From the NCBI GenBank assembly GCA_032191485.1, contig JAVDOI010000002.1:7147577-7211576 (forward strand): a DNA stretch of 64,000 bases, written 5' to 3'. The notes below the pieces were generated by a model. The model did no database searches. It saw only the letters and a list, made by a program, of their open reading frames with translations, and was not told the origin of the DNA. The translations under genes and the position numbers were made by a program. This stretch comes from Leptoclinus maculatus (lineage: Eukaryota > Chordata > Actinopteri > Perciformes > Stichaeidae). Positions 47,677 through 58,752 of this stretch are shown here, piece after piece (within the stretch, counting starts at the first letter, position 1; every line of letters starts with the position of its first letter).

Positions 47677-50159
47677 GCCTATGAAGGGGCTCGCAAACGA
47701 ACAAAGGAAATCAGGAATGAGGTAAAGAAAAAAGGAAAGAAAAAGCTAGCCAGACAAAAAGTAAGTCTGGTTCTAATCAAATCTTGGCACGAACTCAAGA
47801 AGAACTCTGAAGGCTAACACTGGATTAGTTGCAGTCATACATTATCCTAACCATAGGAGAGCAGCTGAGATTTTCCAGAGCACGTACTATATCGCTCCCC
47901 CTCGAAATCTCAACAGGAAGTGCAATATGTTCTTTCTCCTCCTATCGTTGCTCTCAGAGGCGGCCACTGCGAGTGGGATGGAGCGTAACAAGTTGGCAGG
48001 AGGCCGATGGTTTAAATGTGCATTTCAGTCTCACTGTAAAACAGCACAGCCCTGTTTAGTTATGTCCACTTACTCCTTCTCTTTAACTCAAAGAGCTCTG
48101 ACACGTTTACAATTTTGAACTCAACTGTTCCAGTTCTTGAAAGTTAAACTTACAGTAATTAATTGTGTTGACTTTTTGAAATTTTGAAGTTTTGATTGAA
48201 CTTGGGATTTATAAGTTATCAGTAAAAAAAAAAAAAAAAAGAGACTAAAGGCGGGAGTGGGGGATGAAAAAACCCATTTGCTGCAATGTTTGAGTTTTAG
48301 GGAAACTGTCTATTTTAAACCATGGCCAGGTTGAAGCTTGGACATCATATACTGGTTAAACACTGCAGATAAGTCATATATTTAAATTCCAATAAAAATA
48401 TAGGCATTTTGTGGTAGACAAGAAAGGACTATTGCCACCGGCGGAGGGACACTATGTACCTGGCAACCGCCAATGAATCGAGGCGGAGGAACATAACGTT
48501 ACTTTCTGCCTGCAACAAGAAGAGCGGACAGAAACAGCGCGGTGAGGATTTATTTCGCTGGGCTTCAGCACATAGAGATGAAATTAAATCATGACTTTGA
48601 ATATTTTTTTTAAATAATATCACGTGTAACGTTAGTAATGTAACACAGTTATGTAGGTCAGGCTTTTTAAAGGCTAAATGTGTGGCCTTGATGTTTAGCT
48701 AGCTTAACAGTTTCCACGGTCTGTTTTGCCCGCGAACTCTTTAAAAGAAAAATGGTGGACCTATTTCATCTGTCGTGCTTTTGATAAAACCTATTTAATG
48801 TAGAAGTATAAACTATTGGTTCATTCTTAATGTAACAACGCAATATTCTTTTTATTTATTATTATTTGTGGCACTGAAGTTTTTCGCTGGACACCCGCCC
48901 CCCCTCCAAGTGAAAACGAGCTAGCTAGCTAGTTAACATTGGTGCCAAGTCTTCTAGAGCTGTACAAAGCAGGTGTTGCATCGATCAGGAGATTGCATCT
49001 GAGCGGTGTTCTGCGGTGTCTGCACAAGGAAGTATGTACTGGGTAGAAAAAAAGTTTCTTGTTGTGTACTAAAATTAGGATTATAGCTTTGGTATCACAT
49101 TCATCTACTCTTGCCTGTTTTTGTAGGACACAAACCAAAACAGAAGAACAGCCGCCCTGCTTGGTCTTCCAAGCTACCTTTCAGAGGGTTACACCGACAT
49201 AATCCGGATGTGCGATGTAAGAAACTGTATTTACTACACTCAATTGTTGTAATGTGACAATGGTAACATGTTCATGTTCATTAGTTATTACCCAAAGCCA
49301 CACCCATTTTTACAGAAATTGTGTAAAATTGGAAATGGTACCTTTTCAGCAGAGTCTCCTTCACCTATTGGTTTTAGGGTTAATGAAAGCTCTCTAAACA
49401 TTGAACTAGTACTATTTTTCTCTTAATATTTTTGCATTCACAGGCAGATGCGCCTTCAGCGCTCTCCCTGTCTGTATTACTATTGGTTGAGCTGGTAATG
49501 GTAGCTATACTGCAGCAGAGCTGGCGATATTATAAGTAGTATGAGCATTGGTGTGTGAGGATTCGTCTTGTGGTATGACAACACCATGCCACAACCTTTA
49601 GTCCTCTCACTCGTGTGCACAGACCCTACTCTAAAACAACACAATCACGGAGAGAGATGAGTAAATATAATTGTTAGGTTCAGTCTTCAAATTACTGCAA
49701 ACACTTTTTTTAATACTCTATTAATTAGAGTGGCAGTTATGTTTTACATTTGGAGATGTTGGTTAAGATGTGAATGTCTTTATACATCTTCAGGCTCATG
49801 GAGAAACCCTTGACGTGATCATGAAAGGAATGCAGGCTGGACTGTTGATTGGACACAAAGGCAAACTTCACGATGCATTTCCTTTGGAAGTCTTCAATGT
49901 GGCTGTGGTAGCAGAGGAGAAGATCATCCTACATAAACTCAGAGACGTCCACACAGGCTTTGCCATGTTAATGGGAACAATCTACTGCCTTAACCTGGAG
50001 TACCCCCGGAATATGAAGTACACCTGTGAGTTCCTTCAGAGGGTCATTATGAACATTAAACCGGACCAATGCTCAGCAAACTGCTCAAATATCGCCTGTA
50101 AACAAATGAAGGCACATCTGAAGCCCCTGCTAGGAGGAGGCTGTTATTCTGGACTCTAG
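47677..50159 (+). CDS. Partial gene of an uncharacterised multicopy fish family (SAMD3-like C-terminal region)
   Basis: Three open blocks have good splice sites and all have phase-0 edges: 47677-47760 (28 codons, Lys-rich, starting AYEGARKRTKEIRNEV), 49127-49216 (30 codons, RTAALLGLPSYLSEGYTDII) and 49794-50159 (121 codons plus stop). Joined they give 179 residues. The pattern L-LPxYL, then a conserved VFNVAVVAEEKIIL... DVHTGFAMLMGTIYCLNLEYP core and a ...KYTCEFLQRVIM helix, resembles the C-terminal half of abundant teleost proteins usually named 'sterile alpha motif domain-containing 3-like' or 'uncharacterized'. Their function is unknown. No upstream exons with the rest of such a protein were found, so this may be a 5'-truncated copy or pseudogene, although its frame is intact. 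Membership of the first block is less sure than that of the other two. Confidence 0.6.
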
Positions 50160-50749
50160 CTTTGTTGTTCATACAAACGCTGTTCATGGTTTAACAGGAG
50201 TTGCATATTGGGTATAGACAAAGCAAGTCAAGTTCGGTTGAAAAATGTAAAGCGAAAAACCTTACAGACTGTTCTGAACTGTAGGTTGGTTGTTTAAACA
50301 TGTAAAACCTTTCGTGATGCACTACCTTCATAACGAAAACACACAAATCGTTGTGTTTAATATAGTTTTATAAAGTTCTCAGTATCCCACATTTTGCCTC
50401 TGCACATGTTACCTTATTTCTATCTCTGTCTTTTCCCATCTCTCTTATTCTCTCATTCCCATTTGTCCCTCTCACCTCAACACTTCTAGTTGTCAACACA
50501 TGTTGTATGTTAATATAATGTGTTAAAATATAACTGTATTGATGTTATGGCATGTTTAATCTGTATGCAACATTTTTCTGGTTGATTTTATGGACCTCTT
50601 GTAATTATCTCACATTTGTCACTGTACAACCCCCCGTCTGTCTGTTAGTCTGTCTGTCCACAACCCCACCTTCTGTCAGATTGCCTCCACTTGTATGTGG
50701 GAACATTGTTTTAATCACAGCTATTTAATTGTCGGCATGTTTGAGATGT

Positions 50750-51163
50750 ACTTAAACCCAATCAGTCAAGTTACCTTTTAAATGTAAGTCGAAACCAATT
50801 TGGAATTTAAATCCTCTTAACTTGAAATGGCAAGTTAAGTTATTTTAATTTGAAACTGTGAGCTACAATAACGCAGAAATGCGTGTTGGTTTGACCAGGT
50901 AAGGAAAGTTTTCTTGACCTGATAATGTAAAACAATTCTTTGTTTTAACTCGCTGTACCAAGTTCAAACAACAAGTGAAAAAAAGCTCTGACAACTTAAA
51001 CAGTAATGTTGAGACAACTAGAACATTGCAGTTAAATCAACTTAATTAACTTTAATTTCAAAGTTGAATCAAAGGCAGCCTTCAAGTTGCGTTAACATGC
51101 ATTTTCAAGGCAGCAGGTGAACTTTCATTTGCAAGTTTAACTGACTTGAAATGTCTTACAGTG
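50750..51163. mobile_element. AAGTT-rich non-autonomous element
   Basis: A 0.4-kb AT-rich block is densely packed with AAGTT/AACTT words, with family-like phrases (AACTTAAACAGTAATGTTGAG, TTCAAGGCAGCAGGTGAACT, GAAATGTCTTACAGTG). It resembles a fish MITE from memory. The right end is at about 51163. The left end is not clearly defined. Confidence 0.4.
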
Positions 51164-53014
51164 ACTTTGATTTGGGGGCCTCCAGCCACAAATGCTGGTC
51201 CTCACAGTCACCATGAGGTGTCCTGCTGTCCTCCATGTATCGTGCGTCCACTAAAAATCCCCTTTTCTTTTTCTTTTTTTTGAACTTAACTTGTTGAATT
51301 CAGAGCCATATTCATATGTTCATATGTTCAAGATAAAACACTAAATCTGAAGGATTTGATTTTTGTTTTAATATCACTATGGTGCCTCGTCCTCCTGGTC
51401 TCTTTAAGGCTTGCATCATGCCTTTACAAGATGTCCAGCTGCTCTTAAATCACTAAACACAGCCTTTCCTATCTCATTGCCGAACAAATCAGGCCAACAT
51501 GTGGGCCTTGCAGCGAAGAGCAAATATAGTAGGGATTGTGGAGAGGAGTTCAGCCCAACAAGCTTCCTAACTTCACATTCTCTGTGGCCCATTTTCATGT
51601 CTGGGATTTTTTTATTGCTCATAAGTGCACAGGACCTCTCAGGAGTTGCTTTGAGAAGTAAACAAACACTGGTGGGGCCTAAAACTCTGCGATGTTAGAG
51701 GGGGTTTATTTACCCCATTGTCCTTCAGGACGAGGGTGCACGGCACCAGGGTAGAAAAAAAAGTGAGGGAGTGCCCTGGAGCCTCTCCAGCTGCTGAGCA
51801 GAGAGGTGCCGACAGCTGCGTGACAGATATTTTGGGAGCCTGCAGCACGCCTGGGATAATAATGGGCTTTGATTGGGAGGAGCGAGTGTGGAGGGGAGGG
51901 AATGGTTAACGTGCATCCAGACACCGCAGCGTGTACACAACCGTGCCACTCTCATAAACCTTCGGGGTTGATGGCGCAAGTAGCAAATGACAACACGAGG
52001 AGGGATGAGGTGTCTGGGGTGTTTTAAAGCTCCTGGGTCATGTCCTTGTTTTTTTCTAACTTTTTAGAATTATTAAAAAGCCTGAGGATGGTTTATTAAG
52101 TTGCAAAGCTTAAGTTGAGCAGCCATCGAAACTGGACAAGCTTTTTACCTGTTGGAATAATATTACCAGGGTATATTATCTTACACAAGAGTTTGGTATA
52201 ACAATGTCTGTGGTTCTCAGACACGGAGCTACAGAGATGGATCACCTTTCAGAGTGTGAATACACTGACGGCCCAAAGCGTTCTGTGTAATGTGTCGTGT
52301 TTCATCCATGTCTTGTAATGAATCTACAGTAAGTTTACTACTTAGAATTACTTTTATGCATTGACCATATCAGCAGATACAATGGCACCTTTGTGGACTT
52401 TTATTTTGAAACTCTTGGACCTGCAACCTGACCTGATCTCCTCGCCTCCTGAACAGTGTTGCTGTATAATACTTCTTAAAAAGATTTTGATCAGTAGGTG
52501 GGAGTAAGAGATTATTATTTCTCGGAAAACAATCAGCCAAAGGGAGTTTTGTTCCTGTGCAGCAGAGGCTAAAAACTGAGTAAATTCAACAGCCGTGCAA
52601 GTAATCACAGAGCTTTTAATTGACGAGTCAATCAACCCCCTACAGATACACCACGAGGCAGTAAAATAATTCTTTGATGTAATGCATGCGGCGCTCTCAA
52701 CACCTGTATCTCCAGGTGAACGAGGTGTGTTGAACAGGACGGCGCAGTCTGTGGCTGTATAGTGACTCTCCCGTGGGCCCCAGCGAGGCCTCCAGGCTTT
52801 CGACGATGACTTATTGAGTCGGCTCCTCTCTGGCGAGCGCCTCCCCCACCCCGTTTTAATGGAGGCGCTCTTAACATCACTTTCTGAGGAATTTACAGCC
52901 CCACTCCCGTCCAGGAGAGGGAGGGAAGCACACTGTGGCCTTGTCCCAACAGAGCCAGCAGTGGAAACGCACAGCCTCAGGCAAGGTGGCTGCAGAGCTC
53001 CCGTGTGAGGGCAC

Positions 53015-53018
53015 GTGT

Positions 53019-53061
<43 letters not shown>

Positions 53062-53071
53062 TGTGTGTGTG
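53015..53071 (+). repeat. (GT)n microsatellite
   Basis: GT repeat with two interruptions. It produces a long spurious open frame on the minus strand. Confidence 0.95.
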
Positions 53072-54526
53072 CCCATCTGTCTCTCCGTATCTTGTGTGTG
53101 TTCACTCGGCTCTATGTGCTTTCGGAGCTTGCGTTCATGTGTGTAAAAAAAACGAGCGAACGAGCGAGTGGTTATAGGAGGGCTCCAGTTGGGTAGGTTC
53201 CCCTCTGTAATTTCACTCTCTGCGCGGCTTAATCGCTTCCATGTGGGCCCTCACCGACAGCAGAGCGGTGGAGGGGCCTCATCGCAAAGGTGGGAGTTGA
53301 ACACATTGACTCACAAATGCACTCCCTCATGGAAAAAGGACTGCCAAAGCCTGTTCACTAATGGAACAGAGGGCCAGAAGATTATTTGGGGAGGTTTTTG
53401 GAAACAATATGTGACTGGGTGTTACTTTGATTCTGTTTAATGTCATGTTTTTAAAGGATTTTCAGAGTCGCAATGGGGAAACTACTGTACATAACTGTTT
53501 TTCCATCGGCATATCGAACCACAAATGTCTCAGTCCTGCATGCAAACAAGATCAAATCTTAATATTCCAATCCCTAAGTGAAATAGCAGGAAGGCCAGCG
53601 GTCATTAGTGATTTCCTTTAGAGATATTCGAGTTTGGTGGTTTTCCTCTGCATCCTGTGTTTTTTGGCTCCCTCCACACATGTCGAGCTTTCGGCCTGGG
53701 ATGCCCCAAGGACTGCTGGCTCAGAGGGTCACGGTCAATGTGTGAAACCAACAGGGCAGAAAACGACAGCCCATTTTGCACAACAGGGTCAGCATTTAAA
53801 GACACCTCTACGGAGCTCATTTGCTCTTTTCAGCGGCAGGGAGGAGAGACTCAAAAAAAAAAAAAAGCTACCAGGAATCCTGATAGAAAGAATTGTATTC
53901 AAAGGAAGTTATGTACACGTTGCAAAATGTAAATACACAGACTGTGTAACGTGAGACTGAGCTCTGAGACTGAGCTCTGGAATCAAACATTTCATTCAAA
54001 GATCTGATTACAGTTATGGACGATGTTAATATTGTTATGGTGAACAGCGCCCCCTGCTGTTTCGGCTCATTTACTGCTACAATACACACGTTCAGGAACA
54101 CAGTTAAGCATGGAAATTAAACATGAAGATATAGTCCCTCTGCTTTGAAATATAAAGTTATATTTGTGTTGGTTGTGACCTTGTGAGTTTTAGTTTGACA
54201 GTCTACTACATCCCAAAACAAGGCCCTTTGCAGAAACACATCCTCTTTAGTGAGTGTTGGTATGGCCAGCGGGCCTCTCAGCACTACAGCCCCGTGGCAA
54301 TGTATGACTTCTTGTCCCGTCAGCCTGGGAGCTGCTGTGGGAGAAGTCAGGGGTCACTGGTCAGCTTAAGTGTTACATTTTTCACAGCGCCTCGGAAAGC
54401 TTCATAACATTCACACCAGAGAGTTGCGTGCGTGTGTGTTTTGCCGTATAAAGTCAGCACAGAATGTCAGCAAGTTCAAGCCACAACTCTGCTAGTTGTG
54501 AAGGCGTGAGTGGAAGATGTGTCTGT

Positions 54527-54770
54527 GGTGCAGGGGTGGAAGAAGCATTGGTTACTGAAGCAACAGTAGCAAAACAAAAAGTAAAAGTCATGCATACACA
54601 TTTTGACTTAAATGAAAGTACAAAAGTATTACCATCAAAATTGTATCTACAATATATATACATACATACACATATATATTTATATATTATATATATAAAT
54701 ATATATTATATATATTTGTCCGTTATGAAGCACCAACTCGTACCTTTACTGCTGCAGGTAAGGTCACTTA
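54527..54770 (+). mobile_element. Degenerate fragment of the same hAT-type MITE family, left end, with AT-rich expansion
   Basis: CAGGGGTGGAAGAAGCATTGG is a decayed version of the terminal sequence seen at 30063-30078. AAAAGTAAAAGTCATGCATA and ATGAAAGTACAAAAGTATTA follow in family order. The interior has been invaded by an AT-rich palindromic stretch at 54650-54716. Confidence 0.5.
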
Positions 54771-57493
54771 ACATGTCGCCTTCAAGCAAAAGCTTCCACA
54801 ATTATTGGAACACTTTCACAGTGCAGAGTCTAATAAGTACATATGAGAAATGTGACGAGCCCTTCTAGTTTGGCTGCACGTCTTTATGTTTTGCGTTGCA
54901 GATGCCAGTAGTTGTGGTCGGGTCATCCATCAGGCTATTGGGAACAGCTGGGAACATCCCAGTTGTATAAGAGCACACTTCCTGTACCGTGTGTGTGGGG
55001 GGGCGGGGGGCGGGGAGGAGGAGAAACTCTGCTCCTTATACGCTCCATGCTCACCATCTCTGCCACACTCCTCTCATTTTCCCTTCATTCATGCACATAC
55101 ACAAGCACCACGGATTTACTGACTGTCACTGCTCATAATATTTCTAGCTGATTGTGTTGTCGTCAAATGTCACCTCCCGTGATTTGACGTTGTTTTGAAC
55201 CGGCCCTGACAACAAGAACAATAATACACTGTGTTATTAAGATGATAAGATTTCACACAGAGTGACGAATCTGTGTGAAATGTACACGCTTGCATGTAGA
55301 CAGTTGTCCTCCAGGTGGAGCCAGTATCTTCATTCTTAATATGAAGGACTGACTGCTGCCAGCAGCTCCACTGAAGAGGTGTAATCAGCTGAACATGCAG
55401 AGATCAATAATGTCAATTGGTTTCTTGTTTGACCCTTTGACTGCTTTATCCGCTACTGTACTCTTAGATATGTCTTGATATTGTTTGTCTATGCCATTTA
55501 ATATTGATAATGTCATAAATATTAGCATCATTCCATCGTAAACTTGTTAAATGACTTATTTCTCTTAGTATTAGAGGATGATCTATGATGTTGCAATAAT
55601 CAGATAGAAACACATCATGTAAAATAAGCTTTATTATTTTTATAACCAAATGATGTGATACTAATAACACACAATGTATTGTTAAATTCCCCTTTCATCT
55701 ACTCTATTTATATTTATTTATTATTTGATATGTTCTTTTGCGTCCACTTCCACTTTTTTTTTTTTTTTCGAAGAATTGTGTAATAAGCTTAATGGCAAAA
55801 GTTTTGCATCTGCAACAACTTCCTCAAACAGGTCAAGAAACGTGCTCACATGTTTCTCACCAATCACAAATAATAGGCTGCCCAAATGACATCTAACTTT
55901 CTAAATTGTATTGACGGCACCCAGTTTGCCATGTGTACTGAAGCAACACGTGATATACATGTTTGGCATGTAACAGTTTCAGATTATTTTGTACCTGTCT
56001 TAGTCTGATGATGCCAAATGAATCATCATTACCGTTTGTTTGTTCAACGTAACTGTTTCATGTCCACTCACGTTGCACCAGTTTCCCTTTTGAAGCTCTA
56101 CAGAAATTCTACCGAATCCTTCCTTTTTCGGCCGCTGTGACTATCTCCAGTCTACATCTACCCTCCTCATGTTTAGAGTGAGGAGTCATGGTGGACAGTT
56201 CTGGAAAGACGGGGGCCTCTTTAGTTTCATCGCGTGCAGTCATTCAAGGACAGAGAGAGCAGACTAAGCTGCCCACATGCATACCACAGACTGGTAAAAG
56301 CTGCAGCATGCAAATGGGGGGGAGTAGATTAACGGGTCAGTCGCCGTGTCCCCCCCCCCTGCTCTAGACTTCCTTGTGTGTAGAAAGTGGCCCCGTGCCT
56401 ACATTTCATTAATTATGCTTCTACGGGCCACGGCTCTGTGGCAGAGATACTCACGGTCTCTGCCAACTTTCTCTGGGTGTGTTTTCTTTCTCCCTCGAAA
56501 CTGTCACATCTTATTATAAGCTTTGAGTCAGACCTAATCCAACAATGTGTCTCTTATGATGTGCAACACATGTACTGTAATACTGTGATTTGGTTTTATA
56601 GGCTACTGTGAGACTCTCTAAAGATCACAACACTTCTTTGCTTCAGTTGGAGGGCCCATTTGCAGCCCTTGATGAAATCATTTCCACAGTGCGAGTGGTG
56701 TGAGGTGGCATGATTATTTAGATTATTTTGGAGCCTGTTGCTGCGTGGTGATCCCAAACAAGGCATGGAGGATGTCCGTCTCCGGCAAATGAGAAAAGAA
56801 AAGGGTATGAACTGTCTCATCTGCAGTTTTTACGTGAGCTTGGTATTCTGTTGAATAAATGATATGATGGTTTTCCATTTTAACAGTGAAGTTCTAGTGG
56901 ATTCCGGTGGTTTCAACCCTTCTCTGGTTTCATTGTTATCTCAGGACACGTGACGTGATATTTGGCAGTGACGGGGCTGGGAATGCTTTCATGGCAGCAG
57001 TCACCAAAAACATGCTCTACAACTTCTGCTATTTTACAACAGCAACAGATTTGTACACGCTTGGCCAATAATACGGACTGTATGGAAATCCACTTCATCA
57101 AAATGCCCTCACAATGGTGTGCCTGTGTGCGCGGCCTTTTTGGTAAATGTTTGATTTGGGAATTCTTCCCTCACAGAAACTAAAAACAAGCCCCTCACAG
57201 TGCTTTTCTGTGCGATCACTGATGTGGAATCCAGGGATCAGGCATGGGAGCGGAGTGGGAAGAGATGTTATAATCACCTCAGTGGGCCTCTGTTGTGTTC
57301 AGCGAGGCTGATATTTCTCCCCTCATGAGTGCATATCCCATCATATTAAAACGCAGGTTGTGTGATGTGTTGGGTCTACACAACACATGTCCATCATGAG
57401 AACAACAGCCGGCCTCTCACCAGACATCCCCTGGTTACCATAGCAGCAGGTGGATCTGTTGAAGTGATGCTGCTAGTCTTAGAAACGACCGCC

Positions 57494-57494
<1 letters not shown>

Positions 57495-57524
<30 letters not shown>
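57495..57524 (+). repeat. (TG)n microsatellite
   Basis: About 30 nt of uninterrupted TG repeat. Confidence 0.95.
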
Positions 57525-57525
<1 letters not shown>

Positions 57526-58155
57526 TGGGATATACTGTACCAGGGGCCCTGGTAGGATTTACGAGCCTGCCGTTCACAATCAGTGCTTTTTCTTTTCCTC
57601 AATCCACAGGCGTGAACTGAACCGTTGTGTCACTGGCGTCACAAAGTTCAATTGATAAGTGAGAGGGCAAACAGGGAAATCGATAAACAGCAGCGCATTC
57701 GACAAACAACGCACAATACGACCTTTGGCTGGGCGGGTAGATAAGTCCTTCCTCCCCCACCTTCCTCCCACTCTTTCTGTCTTTCCTTGTTTATGTGTGT
57801 CTGTTAGCCTCGGTAATAAAAGGGGGGGGGGGTCAGGCATCAGAGTGACTTTTGGAGAGATAAGGAGGTGGCTGCCCTGCCCGAGGAGGCCAAAGTAAAA
57901 GAGAAAGAATCGTGATGTAGGTGGAGTTAGAGTAGATCAGGGGGAGGGTGAGAAAAACTGAGTTTGAACATGTGCAGAGAAGTGTGAGTGAGAGCAGAGC
58001 TGCACTGGCTTTGCAGCGAGTGTGCTGGTTTTAACAGAGACAGAGACACACAGCCGTGACAGAGGAAGGAAGTGTGATAACCAGCTTGGGAAATGACTGC
58101 GTGAATTATTTGTTGTTTTCCGTTCAGAGGCCTTTTCTGCGTCCATAGCACAGAA

Positions 58156-58670
58156 ATGAACGGCGAGGGCAGCGAACAGCGCTATGTGTCAACCTTCAGG
58201 ATGCACATCAGGCCACCACGAGCACCGTCTGCACCGGGGGCTGTTGACACCAGAGGCAGATGTGCTTACACAGGTACGGTTAAAGCGCTGCATGAGATTC
58301 CAAGGGTGTGTGTTGATGTTGTCAGGAGCTCCGTTGGTAGCATTCATCATGGTTTTAATGTCAGTGCTGGAGTAGGCAAACCTGAACATGGTGATGCTTC
58401 CTGACAACATTTTAATTCACTGCATAAGAAACTTTGCTTTCATTTTTTGTCCTGGTTTGAAATTATTATTTTTTTCATTTCCAAAGAAACTGAGACCACA
58501 CACTCTGTTTGTTGCTTTTAAAGTTGATATCTGGTGTTATGTTTGATCTAATTGTTCATTGTATTTGGGCCCCTTTATTTTCACATCACGCTTAACAGCA
58601 TATACCGCCTTTCTTTCTCATCCTTTTCAGTTTGAACAAATATACGCACACACACACACACACACACGCG

Positions 58671-58752
<82 letters not shown>

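Larger units (their letters stand above)
50160..58155. other. Non-coding region between the partial gene and the MYLK-like gene
   Basis: Contains the AAGTT-rich element, a MITE fragment and microsatellites. Possible regulatory blocks lie at 52540-52760, 56160-56480 and 56890-57180. A TTCAG acceptor-like site just before 58128 suggests a non-coding upstream exon of the MYLK-like gene. The 240-codon minus-strand frame at 52354-53076 depends on a microsatellite and is not credible. Confidence 0.5.

Noticed and set aside
52354..53076. 240-codon minus-strand open frame, among the longest in the non-coding regions
   Set aside because: Its start is a translated CA/GT microsatellite, the rest has no domain-like pattern, and it lies across a likely regulatory block.
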